Source of the DNA: an uncultured bacterium
GTDB lineage: Bacteria; Chloroflexota; Anaerolineae; JACIWP01
Length of the DNA: 20,490 nucleotides
Direction: 5' to 3'
Assembly: GCA_903872005.1 (NCBI GenBank)
Contig: CAIQJD010000708.1
Location: 1-20,490, forward strand
Shown here: positions 6,924-16,200 of the stretch, piece by piece
Layout: each line of letters opens with the position of its first letter
Position numbering within the stretch: the first letter of the stretch is position 1
Program-made: the position numbers and the translations under genes
Notes under the pieces: generated by a model
What the model was told of the DNA's origin: nothing
Seen by the model: the letters and a program-made list of their open reading frames with translations, nothing else
The model's database searches: none

Positions 6924-7583
6924 ATGGCTGCTAAGAATGCGTGCTGTAGCAACGTTGCACCCGAACGCAAAGCAAAAGGCTTCTGGTCTGGCATCCTGTA
7001 CGGGCTGCTGCCCCACACGTTTTGTATCGGCTTCATCGTCTTCACGGCGCTGGGCGTCACGTTGGCCGCCGGCTTGATGCGCCAGTTGTTGCTGATCCGC
7101 TCGTTCTTCTACATTTTGATCGGTCTCAGTCTCGCGCTGACTACCGTGTCGGCGGTCTTGTATCTGCGGCGCATCGGCCGGCTGTCGTGGGCCGGCGCGC
7201 AGAGCAAGTGGCGCTATCTGACCATCATGTATGCGACCAGCATCGGCATCAACGTGCTCCTCTTCACGCTGATCTTCCCGGCCGTGGCGAACCTGAATCT
7301 GGTCACGCCGGCGGTGGCCGCTGCGCCGGCCCCGGCTGCGTCTGGTCGGCCTGCGGCTGCGCCGGCGGCCGACGCCACTGTGCAGCTTGCGGTGAATATC
7401 CCTTGCACCGGCCACGCGCCGCTCATCACGGGCGAGCTGAAGGGCGTCGCCGGCGTCAAGAACGTCAGTTTCAAAGCGCCCAATCTCTTCACGGTCACGT
7501 ATGACCCGTCCAAGACGTCCGTCGGGCAGATGACTGCGCTGGCGGTGTTCCAGGAGTATAAGGCGCGCATCCTTTCCCAGTGA
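6924..7583 (+). CDS. MerTP-like membrane protein with C-terminal degenerate HMA domain
   Basis: A 219-aa protein; the ATG at 6924 follows AGGAGAG (6912-6918). The frame stays open upstream, but those codons cover the promoter region. Residues 1-20 are cytosolic-looking with a Cys7-Cys8 pair. Hydrophobic helices follow at about 20-50 (GILYGLLPHTFCIGFIVFTA, containing His31 and Cys34), 55-80 and 97-122. Next comes an Ala/Pro linker (128-152), then about 65 residues with the heavy-metal-associated fold pattern: VQLAVNIPCTGHAPLITGELKGVAGVKNVSF. The metal motif is C161-x-x-H164 rather than CxxC. The architecture resembles fused mercuric transport proteins (MerT plus MerP), but sequence similarity to MerT itself is weak, so the transported metal is unknown. 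A thiol-metal handling role is inference. Confidence 0.65.
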   Translation: MAAKNACCSNVAPERKAKGFWSGILYGLLPHTFCIGFIVFTALGVTLAAGLMRQLLLIRSFFYILIGLSLALTTVSAVLYLRRIGRLSWAGAQSKWRYLTIMYATSIGINVLLFTLIFPAVANLNLVTPAVAAAPAPAASGRPAAAPAADATVQLAVNIPCTGHAPLITGELKGVAGVKNVSFKAPNLFTVTYDPSKTSVGQMTALAVFQEYKARILSQ

Positions 7584-7627
7584 GGTCGCAAGATTCCCTC
7601 GTCTTGTGCTCTCCTCTTCATGCTCTG

Positions 7628-7662
7628 GTGATCGCCCCCGTCTGGCTAACGGGGGCGATCAC
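7628..7662 (+). terminator. 13-bp perfect hairpin downstream of the HMA membrane protein
   Basis: Bases 7628-7640 pair perfectly with 7650-7662 around a 9-base loop. It lies 44 bases after the stop codon and 72 bases before degV. No U-tract follows, so termination strength is uncertain. The remainder of 7663-7734 shows only the degV ribosome site. Confidence 0.65.
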
Positions 7663-7734
7663 GCGCGCGACTTTCTGCCCTCGCCGGGGTTTAGGAATGC
7701 GTAAGAAACCTCGGCCATAACAGGAGAGTGATTT

Positions 7735-8586
7735 ATGACCCGCATCGCTCTGGTCACGGACAGCACGGCCTATTTGCCGCCGGCCCTGGTGGAGCGCTAC
7801 CAGATTACGGTCGTGCCATTGTATGTCCTCTTCGGGAATGAGTCGCTGCGCGATAACGTGGACATCACGCCGTTGGAATTTTATGACCGGCTACGCATGG
7901 TGAAGGACACTCTGCCCACCACCTCGCAGCCATCGGCCGGCGATTTCCACGCCGTCTATCAGCGCCTGAAGGCCGACCATGACGCGATCATCTCTTTGCA
8001 CATTTCTGGCCCCCTATCGGGCACCGTCGCGTCGGCGCAACAGGCGCGCGCCCTGTTGCCCGATTTCCCCATTCATGTCATTGATACCCTTTCCACTTCG
8101 ATGGGGCTGGGCTATTGCGTCCTGGCGGCGGCGCGGGCCATTGAGGCCGGCGGCAGCGTGGTCGAGGCCCTTGCGGCGGCCCAGAAGATCATCCCGCAGG
8201 TACGCATCCACTTCGCGGTAGACACGCTGCGTTATCTGCACATGGGCGGGCGCATTGGCGGCGCGTCGGTGCTGCTGGGCACGGCGCTGGGCATCAAGCC
8301 GATCCTGGAAGTGCGCGCCGGCCGTATCGAAGCGGCCGGCAAGGTGCGCTCCATGAAGCGCGCCCAGGAATGGCTGGTGGATGACGTCGTCAAGCAACTC
8401 GGCCCGAAAGCGCGGGTAAGGGCGGCCGTCCTTTCGGCCGCCAACCCGGTGGGCGCGGAGCAGGTGATCATGATGCTGCGGGAGCATCTCGACTGCGTGG
8501 AGCTGCACATCGCCGAGGTCAGCCCGGTCCTGGGAACCCATGTAGGCCCAGGCACTGTCGGCGTCGCGTACCACGCGGAGCCGTGA
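7735..8586 (+). CDS. DegV family fatty-acid-binding protein
   Basis: A 283-aa protein, the usual DegV/FakB length. The ATG at 7735 is preceded by AGGAGAG (7722-7728). Family landmarks are present in order: VTDS (7-10), TSQPS (63-67), the SxxLSGT loop (91-97), DTLSTSMG (117-124), and GGRIGGAS (171-178) followed by LGTALGIKPIL. DegV proteins bind a long-chain fatty acid between two lobes. In Firmicutes the FakB members present it to the kinase FakA for phospholipid synthesis. No fakA is visible here, so whether it acts in exogenous fatty-acid use is open. It stops 13 bases short of the convergent protease gene. Confidence 0.93.
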   Translation: MTRIALVTDSTAYLPPALVERYQITVVPLYVLFGNESLRDNVDITPLEFYDRLRMVKDTLPTTSQPSAGDFHAVYQRLKADHDAIISLHISGPLSGTVASAQQARALLPDFPIHVIDTLSTSMGLGYCVLAAARAIEAGGSVVEALAAAQKIIPQVRIHFAVDTLRYLHMGGRIGGASVLLGTALGIKPILEVRAGRIEAAGKVRSMKRAQEWLVDDVVKQLGPKARVRAAVLSAANPVGAEQVIMMLREHLDCVELHIAEVSPVLGTHVGPGTVGVAYHAEP

Positions 8587-8599
8587 GCCCCCCGGCCGG

Positions 8600-11500
8600 C
8601 TAACGCTTGATCAGCGGCATGAAGGCTGACGGCAGCGGGCCGGCCTTGATGTGAATGCTGGCGCTGGCCTTGCGGCCGGCGCTATCCGTCGCTTCCAACG
8701 TGACCAGATGCCAGCCATCAGCGAGATCGAAGGCGCTGATGGCTTCGCCGCGTCCCAGCTCGACGCCATCCACCAGCCAGCGCAGCGCGTCGCCTTCCAT
8801 CGGCCCATCTTCCACGTCTGTGGCGCTGCCGCGCAGCAGCGCCGGCGCGCCCGGCCCGAAGCGCGAGCCTTCGGCGGTCGCGATGAGGACGGTCGGGGCG
8901 TGCGCCGGCGCGCTGAACGGCCCATCTGAGACGTCCGTCGCCGTATTGACGCCGTCGTTGGCCGTGACGCGGATCAGGCCGGCGCCGGCGCTGCCCGGCA
9001 GCGCCTCGGTGGAGACGGTCAGCGTCGTCGTATAGCATTTGCTGGAGATAGTCATCCAGCTCCCACCCATGTCCGGGCTGTACTGCACCGTATAGAGCAG
9101 CAGGTCGCCGTCGGCGTCGGAGGCGTTCCAGCGCACCGTCAGGGTGTCGCTGATGACTTCGCCGCCGTTGGGCGAGAGGAGGGTGACGGCCGGCGCGTGA
9201 GCGCTGACGGGCCGCGCGGTCAGGACGACGCCATCGTGCGTGACGCGCACCAGGGCGGCGTCGCCGTCAAACGGGATCGCCAGGCCGAAGATCTCGAAGG
9301 GGCTGTCGGTCGGCCGATCCGGCGCGAAGGGTTGGGACAGCAGCACGCGCCCGTCCGCCGCGACCAACTCCAGGCGATAGTCGCCGGCGGTTGCTTGGGC
9401 CGAGACGTTGGCGGCCAACAGTTGATCCAGTTTCTGCGCCGGCATGTACGACTCCGGCAGGCGAGCGAGGGTAACGAGGGTGGCCGTCGGCGGGCTGCTG
9501 GCCGAGATGCCAACCGCCAGCAGCACTTCGCCCAGGCCGCGATTCGCCGAGTAGCGCGGGCCGGCCGGCGCCGCGCTCACTTCCAGCCCCTGCGTCTTGA
9601 CCTGATTGTAGATGCTCGACCAGGTATAGTCCGACGGCCAGCGGTACCGCGCATAGGACATCAGATCGCCCACCGGGTCGGTGTATGGAATGATGCGTTT
9701 CCCAATCCCGTGGTCGAGGAAGTCGTAGCCATAGTTGGGATACTGGGCGTCGGCGAAGTAACACGGATCGGCGTAGGGATAGTAGCCTGGATCATCCGGA
9801 TCGCCGCAGTTGACGTGCGGTAGGCCATAGTTATGCCCCAGCTCGTGCGCCAGGGTGACGCCGCCCCTGGGCGTGTTGATCGGCCCTTGCCCCACCGGCG
9901 GCGGGTCGTTGGGATCGCCCGGCGGCGGCCCCAGGCGCAGGGCGAACCACATCTGGTCGGTCGCCTCTCCGAATATCCCGACCCGCGCCGCGCCGTTCTG
10001 CGTACCGGCGAACGGCCAGGCCATCCCGATGTAGTGCGTCCGAGCGCCGGCCTTGTCGCAGTCGGTCGGATTGGGATTGGTCTTATCGAGTTCGAATAGC
10101 TCGGTAAGGAGCAGCGTCGAGTGCCATGAATCGGTAAGGTCGAATGGCTCCGGGCATGGGTAGGGGAATGGCCCCCACCAACACACGTCCGGCCGTTCCA
10201 CCAATGTATCGCCGTAGTAAGCCTTGATCGGCGCCGGCAACAGCGTGTTGGCGCGGCGCCGCATAGCCATGCCGTCATAGTCGCCGATGTAGAGCACCGA
10301 AGGCCAACCATCGTAGGTGTGGACGGGGTAGAATACGGCGCAGATCGGCCGCGGCGGCGAGACGAATTCAACCGTCGCCGTCGTGATATTGTCCGCATAG
10401 GATTGTTCGAGGTAGTATTGCGGGTAGTTGACCAGGCACTGCAACTGCACCCGGCCCACGCCGGTCCACTCGGGCGGCAGTTCGTACGTGTAGCTATCTT
10501 GGAGCAGGCCGCGGTCAGGATTGGGCTTGACTCTGATTTCGCCCGGCAGGGTCCCCAATTCGCTCCCGTCGGTGCGCAGAACGCGCAACGCGCCGGGTGT
10601 GCCGTTGTAGATCTGACCATCAAGGCTCTGGGCATGACAGCGCACGATGGTCTCTCGGCCGGCGGTCAGCATGACGGCGTACTTACCCGTCTGGATGCCC
10701 TGGGTCACGTCAATTCCGGTGGATGCCATGCCGGCCGTAAGCACACTAACGCACACATCCGGCGCAGGCATCCCTAAGTCATGATTGCCGACGTTATCGG
10801 CGGCCCGCGCATCGAAACAATAGGTATGGCCGCTCTCTCCGACGAAGTTGAACGTGCCGGGTTGCTGGAAAGCGGGCACAACGCCCCATCCGTTGGGATG
10901 CGTCGGGGACGTCACCATCACTTCCACATGGGAAACGCCGGAGCCGGCGTCGTTCGCCCAAATGGTGATCGGGAAGATGGGAGAGCCTACAATAGGATTG
11001 GGCGATGTGACTCCGGCGGTCGGCGCCACAGTGTCAATCTGGAAGGGGCCGCGACGGATCTGGTGGCTCCAGTTGCCGGCGACATCGCGCGTGCGGAGGT
11101 AGAAGTAATAGACGCCGTCGGCCAGGGGCGGGCTGATCGTCTCGTTGGTATTGGGGGCGTGCAGCATGTTTTCCACTGCCGGCGCTTGCGCGTTGGGATC
11201 GCTGCTCCACAGGATGGAGTAGCCATGCACGCCGCTGCGGAAGTCGGATGCGCCGCCCCAGCGCGCCAGGATCGTGTTGTCGTTGGACCAGGTCCCCTCG
11301 GCCGGATTGAAGTAGAACTGGTCCGGGTTGCTCGGCTCCACGGTATCCACCCAGTACGGGCCGGCCCAGGCCGCTCCTCTGGCCCAGTTGCCGGCGCCGT
11401 CCACTGCCCGCACCATGAAATACCACTGGCCGTTGGTTTGATAGCCAATGCCGGTGTTCGTTTGCAATGCTGTGTCGCGCGTATCCTCGACTGTATCCGG

Positions 11501-12979
11501 CGACGTCACAGACTCGGCCCACAGGAGGGAATAGCCGTGCACGCCGCTGGTGGCGTCGTATGCGCCGCCCCAGGTCATCGTGATGGCCGAAGTGTTCAAC
11601 CAGGTTTCGATGGGCCGATCCCCTTCGACCCAGGTCGGGTTGCTCGGCTGATCGTCGTCCACGGTCGTGGTGGTCAGGGTCAGGCGCGGCGCGTACTCGC
11701 CCTCGCGCGAGCTGAAGCGGCGGTGGCCCACGATGGAGCCGTCATGCAAGACGAAGAGGCCATAGTTGGCCGCCGGCTCAAAGGCCCATTCGCGCGCGAT
11801 GCTGGTGATGTCCCATGAGACCCAGCCGGCCGCCGTCGGCACGTTCTGCACACCGTACCCGACCGGTGTGAACCCGGGCGCGTTGTTCCACGTGACGCCC
11901 ATCTCCTCCCACGGGCCGAGGGCGCGCACGGCCTTGAGGGTATACTGCGACGGCCCTGGGTCGGCCACCGGCTCGTTGTAAAGGTCGAGGGTAGCGTGCT
12001 TGACGTAGACGCCGGCCGGCAGGTTCATGTCGAAGCGGATCAGCGCCCAGCGCGCAACAAGCGGGAAGTCGGGAATGGCGAATGGCGCTTGCGAGACCTC
12101 CAGGGCCGTGTCCGCGCCGTGGTTGCTGCTGGCGCTGCCCATGTCCACCCAGGCGTCTATCCGGCCGCCGGCCGGGACATGCGTTGCCGTGGGGCTGGTG
12201 GTCGGCGTGGATGTCCGAGTCGGCGTGCCGGTGACGGTGTGCGTCGCCGTCGGCGTGGCGGTACGCGTCGGCGTGGGCGTGCGCGTTGCCGTCGGCGTGT
12301 TGGTGCGCGTCGGCGATGGCGCGATGGTCGGCGTCGCCGTTGGGGCGCTGTAGGTGACGACCAGGCGCGGCGGAACCTCGCCATACTCGCGGCTGAAGAA
12401 CGTCCGCGAATAGTTCAGTGCGCCTTCGGGGCCGCGCAGCTCCAGACCGGAGTTGCCGTCCGTCAGCCACGACTGGGCAATGGCCGTCACTTCCCAACTG
12501 TACCAGCCGCGCCGGGTCGCGATGGAGGTCGAGGCGGCGCGGTCGAAGATGGTCGGCTGCGCGTTCCAGGTCACTGCGCGCTCAGCCCAGCGCCCGTCCA
12601 CCTGGATGGCGCGCACGGTGATCGGGTCGGCGCCGCCGCCGGTGTCCAGGTAGACCTGCAGTTCGGCGCGCTCGATCACGGCGCCGGCCGGCAGGGATAG
12701 CGGGAAAGCCAGCAGGCTGCGCTGGGTGAAGATCGGCCGGCCGGTGTTGTTGGCGACCAGCAGGGAGGAACTGCTGCCCAGATTGGTATTGGGCTGGGCG
12801 CTGTCAATGCTGGCGTCGGCGTTGGCAGTGAAGGTGACCTGGGTGGAGGCGAGGCGCATGGCCGCGCCGGGCGCGGCGAGGCTGAGCCGGCGGGCCGGCG
12901 CGCCCCATAAGAGCAGGGTGACAAGCATAAGGCAGCCGGCGGTCAGGAGAAGCGGCCACGGACGTCTGTGTGCGGGCAT
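8600..12979 (-). CDS. Large secreted metzincin-type metalloprotease, copy 1
   Basis: 1459 aa. The ATG ending at 12979 has AGGAG 7 bases upstream; an in-frame start 11 codons earlier lacks a good site. Layout: signal peptide (1 to about 36, hydrophobic GCLMLVTLLLW); a DNRLRE-like beta domain (about 40-208); a Thr/Pro linker (about 210-268); a second DNRLRE-like domain (about 270-438); two Ig/FN3-like repeats with GVHGYSxxW (about 440-647); and another Ig-like domain (about 648-745). A VTQGIQ-type beta domain follows, then the catalytic region with HELGHNYGLPH (1045-1055), which fits HExxHxxGxxH exactly. DLMSY carries the candidate Met-turn Met1107. Two further Ig-like domains follow, ending in PLPSAFMPLIKR. 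It should be an extracellular zinc protease; substrate unknown. It is a tandem paralogue of the next gene and has its own promoter. Confidence 0.85.
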   Translation of the reverse strand: MPAHRRPWPLLLTAGCLMLVTLLLWGAPARRLSLAAPGAAMRLASTQVTFTANADASIDSAQPNTNLGSSSSLLVANNTGRPIFTQRSLLAFPLSLPAGAVIERAELQVYLDTGGGADPITVRAIQVDGRWAERAVTWNAQPTIFDRAASTSIATRRGWYSWEVTAIAQSWLTDGNSGLELRGPEGALNYSRTFFSREYGEVPPRLVVTYSAPTATPTIAPSPTRTNTPTATRTPTPTRTATPTATHTVTGTPTRTSTPTTSPTATHVPAGGRIDAWVDMGSASSNHGADTALEVSQAPFAIPDFPLVARWALIRFDMNLPAGVYVKHATLDLYNEPVADPGPSQYTLKAVRALGPWEEMGVTWNNAPGFTPVGYGVQNVPTAAGWVSWDITSIAREWAFEPAANYGLFVLHDGSIVGHRRFSSREGEYAPRLTLTTTTVDDDQPSNPTWVEGDRPIETWLNTSAITMTWGGAYDATSGVHGYSLLWAESVTSPDTVEDTRDTALQTNTGIGYQTNGQWYFMVRAVDGAGNWARGAAWAGPYWVDTVEPSNPDQFYFNPAEGTWSNDNTILARWGGASDFRSGVHGYSILWSSDPNAQAPAVENMLHAPNTNETISPPLADGVYYFYLRTRDVAGNWSHQIRRGPFQIDTVAPTAGVTSPNPIVGSPIFPITIWANDAGSGVSHVEVMVTSPTHPNGWGVVPAFQQPGTFNFVGESGHTYCFDARAADNVGNHDLGMPAPDVCVSVLTAGMASTGIDVTQGIQTGKYAVMLTAGRETIVRCHAQSLDGQIYNGTPGALRVLRTDGSELGTLPGEIRVKPNPDRGLLQDSYTYELPPEWTGVGRVQLQCLVNYPQYYLEQSYADNITTATVEFVSPPRPICAVFYPVHTYDGWPSVLYIGDYDGMAMRRRANTLLPAPIKAYYGDTLVERPDVCWWGPFPYPCPEPFDLTDSWHSTLLLTELFELDKTNPNPTDCDKAGARTHYIGMAWPFAGTQNGAARVGIFGEATDQMWFALRLGPPPGDPNDPPPVGQGPINTPRGGVTLAHELGHNYGLPHVNCGDPDDPGYYPYADPCYFADAQYPNYGYDFLDHGIGKRIIPYTDPVGDLMSYARYRWPSDYTWSSIYNQVKTQGLEVSAAPAGPRYSANRGLGEVLLAVGISASSPPTATLVTLARLPESYMPAQKLDQLLAANVSAQATAGDYRLELVAADGRVLLSQPFAPDRPTDSPFEIFGLAIPFDGDAALVRVTHDGVVLTARPVSAHAPAVTLLSPNGGEVISDTLTVRWNASDADGDLLLYTVQYSPDMGGSWMTISSKCYTTTLTVSTEALPGSAGAGLIRVTANDGVNTATDVSDGPFSAPAHAPTVLIATAEGSRFGPGAPALLRGSATDVEDGPMEGDALRWLVDGVELGRGEAISAFDLADGWHLVTLEATDSAGRKASASIHIKAGPLPSAFMPLIKR
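12178..12348 (-). repeat. Thr/Pro linker coding repeat in copy 1
   Basis: Degenerate tandem 6-base units (GTCGGC/GTGCGC-like on the plus strand) encode alternating T-P and T-A-T residues linking the two DNRLRE-like domains. It is about 17 codons longer than the matching stretch at 16843-16963 in copy 2, as expected for slippage. Confidence 0.7.
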
Positions 12980-13085
12980 GAGGCGACTCCTTTCGTGAAA
13001 CCGGGCAGTCATGCGGATGTGAAGGCGGCGCTCTGAACACTGCTTTCAGCGCAAAGAGGGATGGATGAAGCTGCCATACGCTTTC
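12980..13085 (-). promoter_or_regulatory. Leader (5' UTR) of protease copy 1 with a possible hairpin
   Basis: About 100 bases between the promoter and ATG, clearly alignable with the leader of copy 2 (17591-17696). On the minus strand it contains GCGCTGAA, then a 7-base loop, then TTCAGAGCGC. This can fold as an 8-bp stem with a 2-base bulge. The ribosome site AGGAG sits at its 3' end. Confidence 0.4.
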
Positions 13086-13114
13086 ATTCTACTGCGCGCC
13101 GGGCCAAGAGTCAA
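13086..13114 (-). promoter_or_regulatory. Promoter of protease copy 1
   Basis: Minus strand TTGACT (13114-13109), exactly 17 bases, then TAGAAT (13091-13086). Each box matches consensus in 5 of 6 positions. Copy 2 has the same arrangement, TTGACT-17-TAAAAT, which supports both. Confidence 0.7.
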
Positions 13115-13183
13115 TGACTTCGGCCTTCCGGAACAGGGTCATTTCAGAGTCGTGCCGTGACGGTACGCGTGAATGATAGTCTG

Positions 13184-13266
13184 ACCGCAGAGCCGCAGAG
13201 GGCGCAGAGGAAACCAGGCGCAGGTTGTGGAAGATCGCCCTTTCCGACTCTCTGCGCCCCCGCGGT
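13184..13266. repeat. Imperfect inverted repeat of GCAGAG units between the two proteases (MITE-like or terminator)
   Basis: The ends pair as ACCGC (13184-13188) with GCGGT (13262-13266). GGGCGCAGAG (13200-13209) pairs perfectly with CTCTGCGCCC (13250-13259), and the left arm holds an extra CGCAGAG unit. It lies between the end of copy 2 and the promoter of copy 1, so it may terminate copy 2 transcription. The rest of this 303-base gap (12980-13282) holds the copy 1 leader and promoter; I see nothing recognisable in 13115-13183. Confidence 0.5.
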
Positions 13267-13282
13267 GGGTGGCGTACTGCGA

Positions 13283-16200
13283 TTAACGTCTGACCAGCGG
13301 CATGAAGGCCGCCGGCAGCGGGCCGGTCTTGATATGAATGCTGGCGCTGGCCTTGCGGCCGGCGCTATCCGTCGCTTCCAACGTGATCAGATGCCAGCCA
13401 TCGGCCAGGCTGAAGGCGCTGATCGCCTCACCGCGTCCGATCTCTCGGCCGTCCACCAGCCAGCGCAACGCGTTGCCTTGCATGGGGCCATCTTCCACGT
13501 CTGTGGCGCTGCCGCGCAGGAGCGCCGGCAAGCCCGGCCCGAAGCGCGACCCTTCGGCCGTCTCGATGATGACGGTCGGGGCGTGGGTTGGCGCGCTGAA
13601 GGCCGCATCCGAGACATCTGTCGCCGTGTGGACGCCGTCGTTGGCCGTCACGCGGATCAGGCCGGCGCGGGCGCTGCCGGGCAGCGCTTCGGTCGAGACG
13701 GTCAGCGTGGTGGTGTAGTAGTTGGTCGCCACGTTCACCCAGCTTTGGCCCATGTCCGGGCTGTACTGCACGGTATAGCGCAGCGGGTCGCCGTCGGCGT
13801 CCGAGGCATTCCAGCGCACGGTCAGCGTGTCGCGGAGGACCTCACCGCCGTTGGGCGAGATGACCGTGACGGCCGGCGCGTGGGCGCTGACGGGCCGCGA
13901 GGTCAAGATGACGCCATCGCGCGTCACGCGCACCAGGGCGGCGCTGCTGTTGTAGGGGATGGCCAGGCCGAACATTTCGAACTGGCTGCCATCCGGCCGA
14001 TCCGGCGCGAAGGGCTGAGAGGACAGCACGCGCCCATCGGCCGCGACCAGCTCCAGACGGAATTCGCCGGCCAGGACCCGCGCCGAGACGTTGGCCTGTA
14101 GCAGGCGCTCCAACTTTTGCGCCGGCATATACGCCTGCGGCAGGCGGGAGAGACTGACCAGGGTGGCCGTAGGCGGGTTGCTGGCCGAGACGCCGACTGC
14201 CAGCAAGACATCGCTGGATCCCAGGGTCGGCGTGAGCGCCGGCGCGGCCGGCGTCGCGGCGGATTCCTGCCCCTGCGCCTTGGTCTGGCCGTAGATGACC
14301 GCCCAGGTATAGTCCGACGGCCAGCGGAAGCGGGCATAGGACATCAGGTCGCCCACCGGGTCATCGTAGGGGATGACGTAGGGCCACAGCATGTCGAAGC
14401 CGTAATTGGGATGCGCGTCGTCGGCGAAGTGACACGGGTCGGCATAGGGATAGTAGCCTGGGTCATCAGGCCCGCCGCAATCGGTATGCGGCAGATCGTA
14501 GTTGTGCCCCAGCTCGTGCGCCAGGGTGACGCCGCCGCGTGGCGCGTTGATTGGCCCTTGCCCCAGCGGGGGCGGGTTGTTGACGTCCACCGGCGGCGCG
14601 TCCAGGCGCAGGGCAAACCACATCTGGTCCGTCGCCTCGCCAAAGACGCCCATGCGCGCCATGCCGTTGGTGCCGCCGGCGAAGGGCAGGAGCGTCCCGA
14701 CGAAGTGCGTGCGCGCGCCCACGTCATTGCAGTAGTTCGGATTGGGCGTCGTCTGATCCATGATGTACAGTTCGGTGAGGATCAACGTCTGGTGCCAACT
14801 GCTATTGGGGTCGAAAGGCTCGCTGCAGGGATAGGGAACCGGCCCCCACCAACAGACGTCCGGCCGCTCGATCAGGCCCATGCCGTAGTAGCCGCGGATG
14901 GGCGCCGGCAGCAGCGTGTTGGCCCGGTGCAAGATGTCTGCGCCGTCATAGCTGCCCATATAGAGCGCCGAGGGCCAGCCATCGTAGGTGCGGACGGGAT
15001 AGAACATGGCGCAGATCGGGCGCGGCGGCGCGACGAACTCGACGGTCGCCGTGGCGATGTTATCTTGATACGATTGCTCGAGGTATTTGGCCGGCGAGTT
15101 GACCAGGCAGCGGAATTGGCGCTGCCCCTGGGCCGTCCATTCGGCCGGCAAATGGTAGGCGTAGCTGTCCTCCAGCCGGCCGCGGTCGGGATTGGTCTTG
15201 ACTGTGAGCGCGGCGGTCAGCGTGCCAACCGGACTGCCGTCGCCGTTCAGCACCTCCAAGACGCCCGGCGTATAGGGGTACGGCTCGCCATCTATGCTCT
15301 GGGCGAGACAGCGCACCCACGTATCGCGGCCGGCGGTCAATGCGACGGGATAGAGGCCGGTGGAGAGGATGCCCTGGGTCACTTCGACGCCGGTGGCCGC
15401 CACGCCGGCCAACTCGATGTTCACGCAGACGTCCGCGGCCGCGTCAAAGGGCTGCTGATTGCCGGCCAGGTCCGTCGCCCGTGAGCGGAAACAGTAGGTC
15501 GTGCCCGGATTCCCATGAAAGGTGTACGCGCCGGGCTGCGTGAAGTCCGTGATGATGAACCAGCCGGACTGCGCGCCGGCGCTCCCCTGTACCTCGACGC
15601 CGGCAATGCCAGAGGCCGCGTCGGCGGCGCTGAGCGTGATCGGGAAGTCGCGCGCGTTGGCGACATTGGAAGGCGCTGTGACCTGCGAGGTCGGCGGCGT
15701 GGTGTCAATCTTGAGGGGGCCGCGATGGATGGCGGCGCTCCAGTTGCCGACGACATCGCGCGCCCGGAGATGAAAGTAATACACGCCGTCGGCCAGGGGC
15801 GGGCTGATCGTCTCGTTGGTGCCGGCGACGTGCGCCACGTTCTCTAGCGCCGGCGGTTGCGTGGTAGGATTCGTGCTCCAACTGATGGAGTAGCCATGCA
15901 CCCCGCTGCCGATGTCGGATGCGCCGCCCCAGCGCATTAAGATCGTGTTGTCGTTGGACCAGATCCCCTCGGCCGGATTTGAGTAGAACTGGTTCGGGTT
16001 GTTGGGCGGCGTCGTGTCGAGCCAGTAGGGGCCGGCCCACGCCGCGCCATTGGCCCAGTTGCCGGCGCCGTCTACGGCGCGCACCATGAAGTACCAGAAG
16101 TTGCCGTCGGCGGGGATAGTCGTCTCTAGCGAGGTCGCGCGCGTGTCTTCTGTCTGATCCGGCGTGGTCACGGACGTGCCCCACCGAATGGAATAGCCAT

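Noticed and set aside
12178..12348. CRISPR-like or minisatellite array
   Set aside because: The repeats are short, degenerate and in frame with a Thr/Pro linker; there are no spacers, leader or cas genes.
12980..13012. Start of protease copy 1 at 13012 (11 extra codons, MTARFHERSRL)
   Set aside because: The ATG at 12979 has a well-spaced AGGAG and begins the same MPAHRRPWPLL signal peptide as copy 2.
14117..15484. 455-codon plus-strand open frame inside protease copy 2
   Set aside because: It mirrors the coding strand of a clear multidomain protein, and a similar shadow appears in copy 1; composition is not protein-like.
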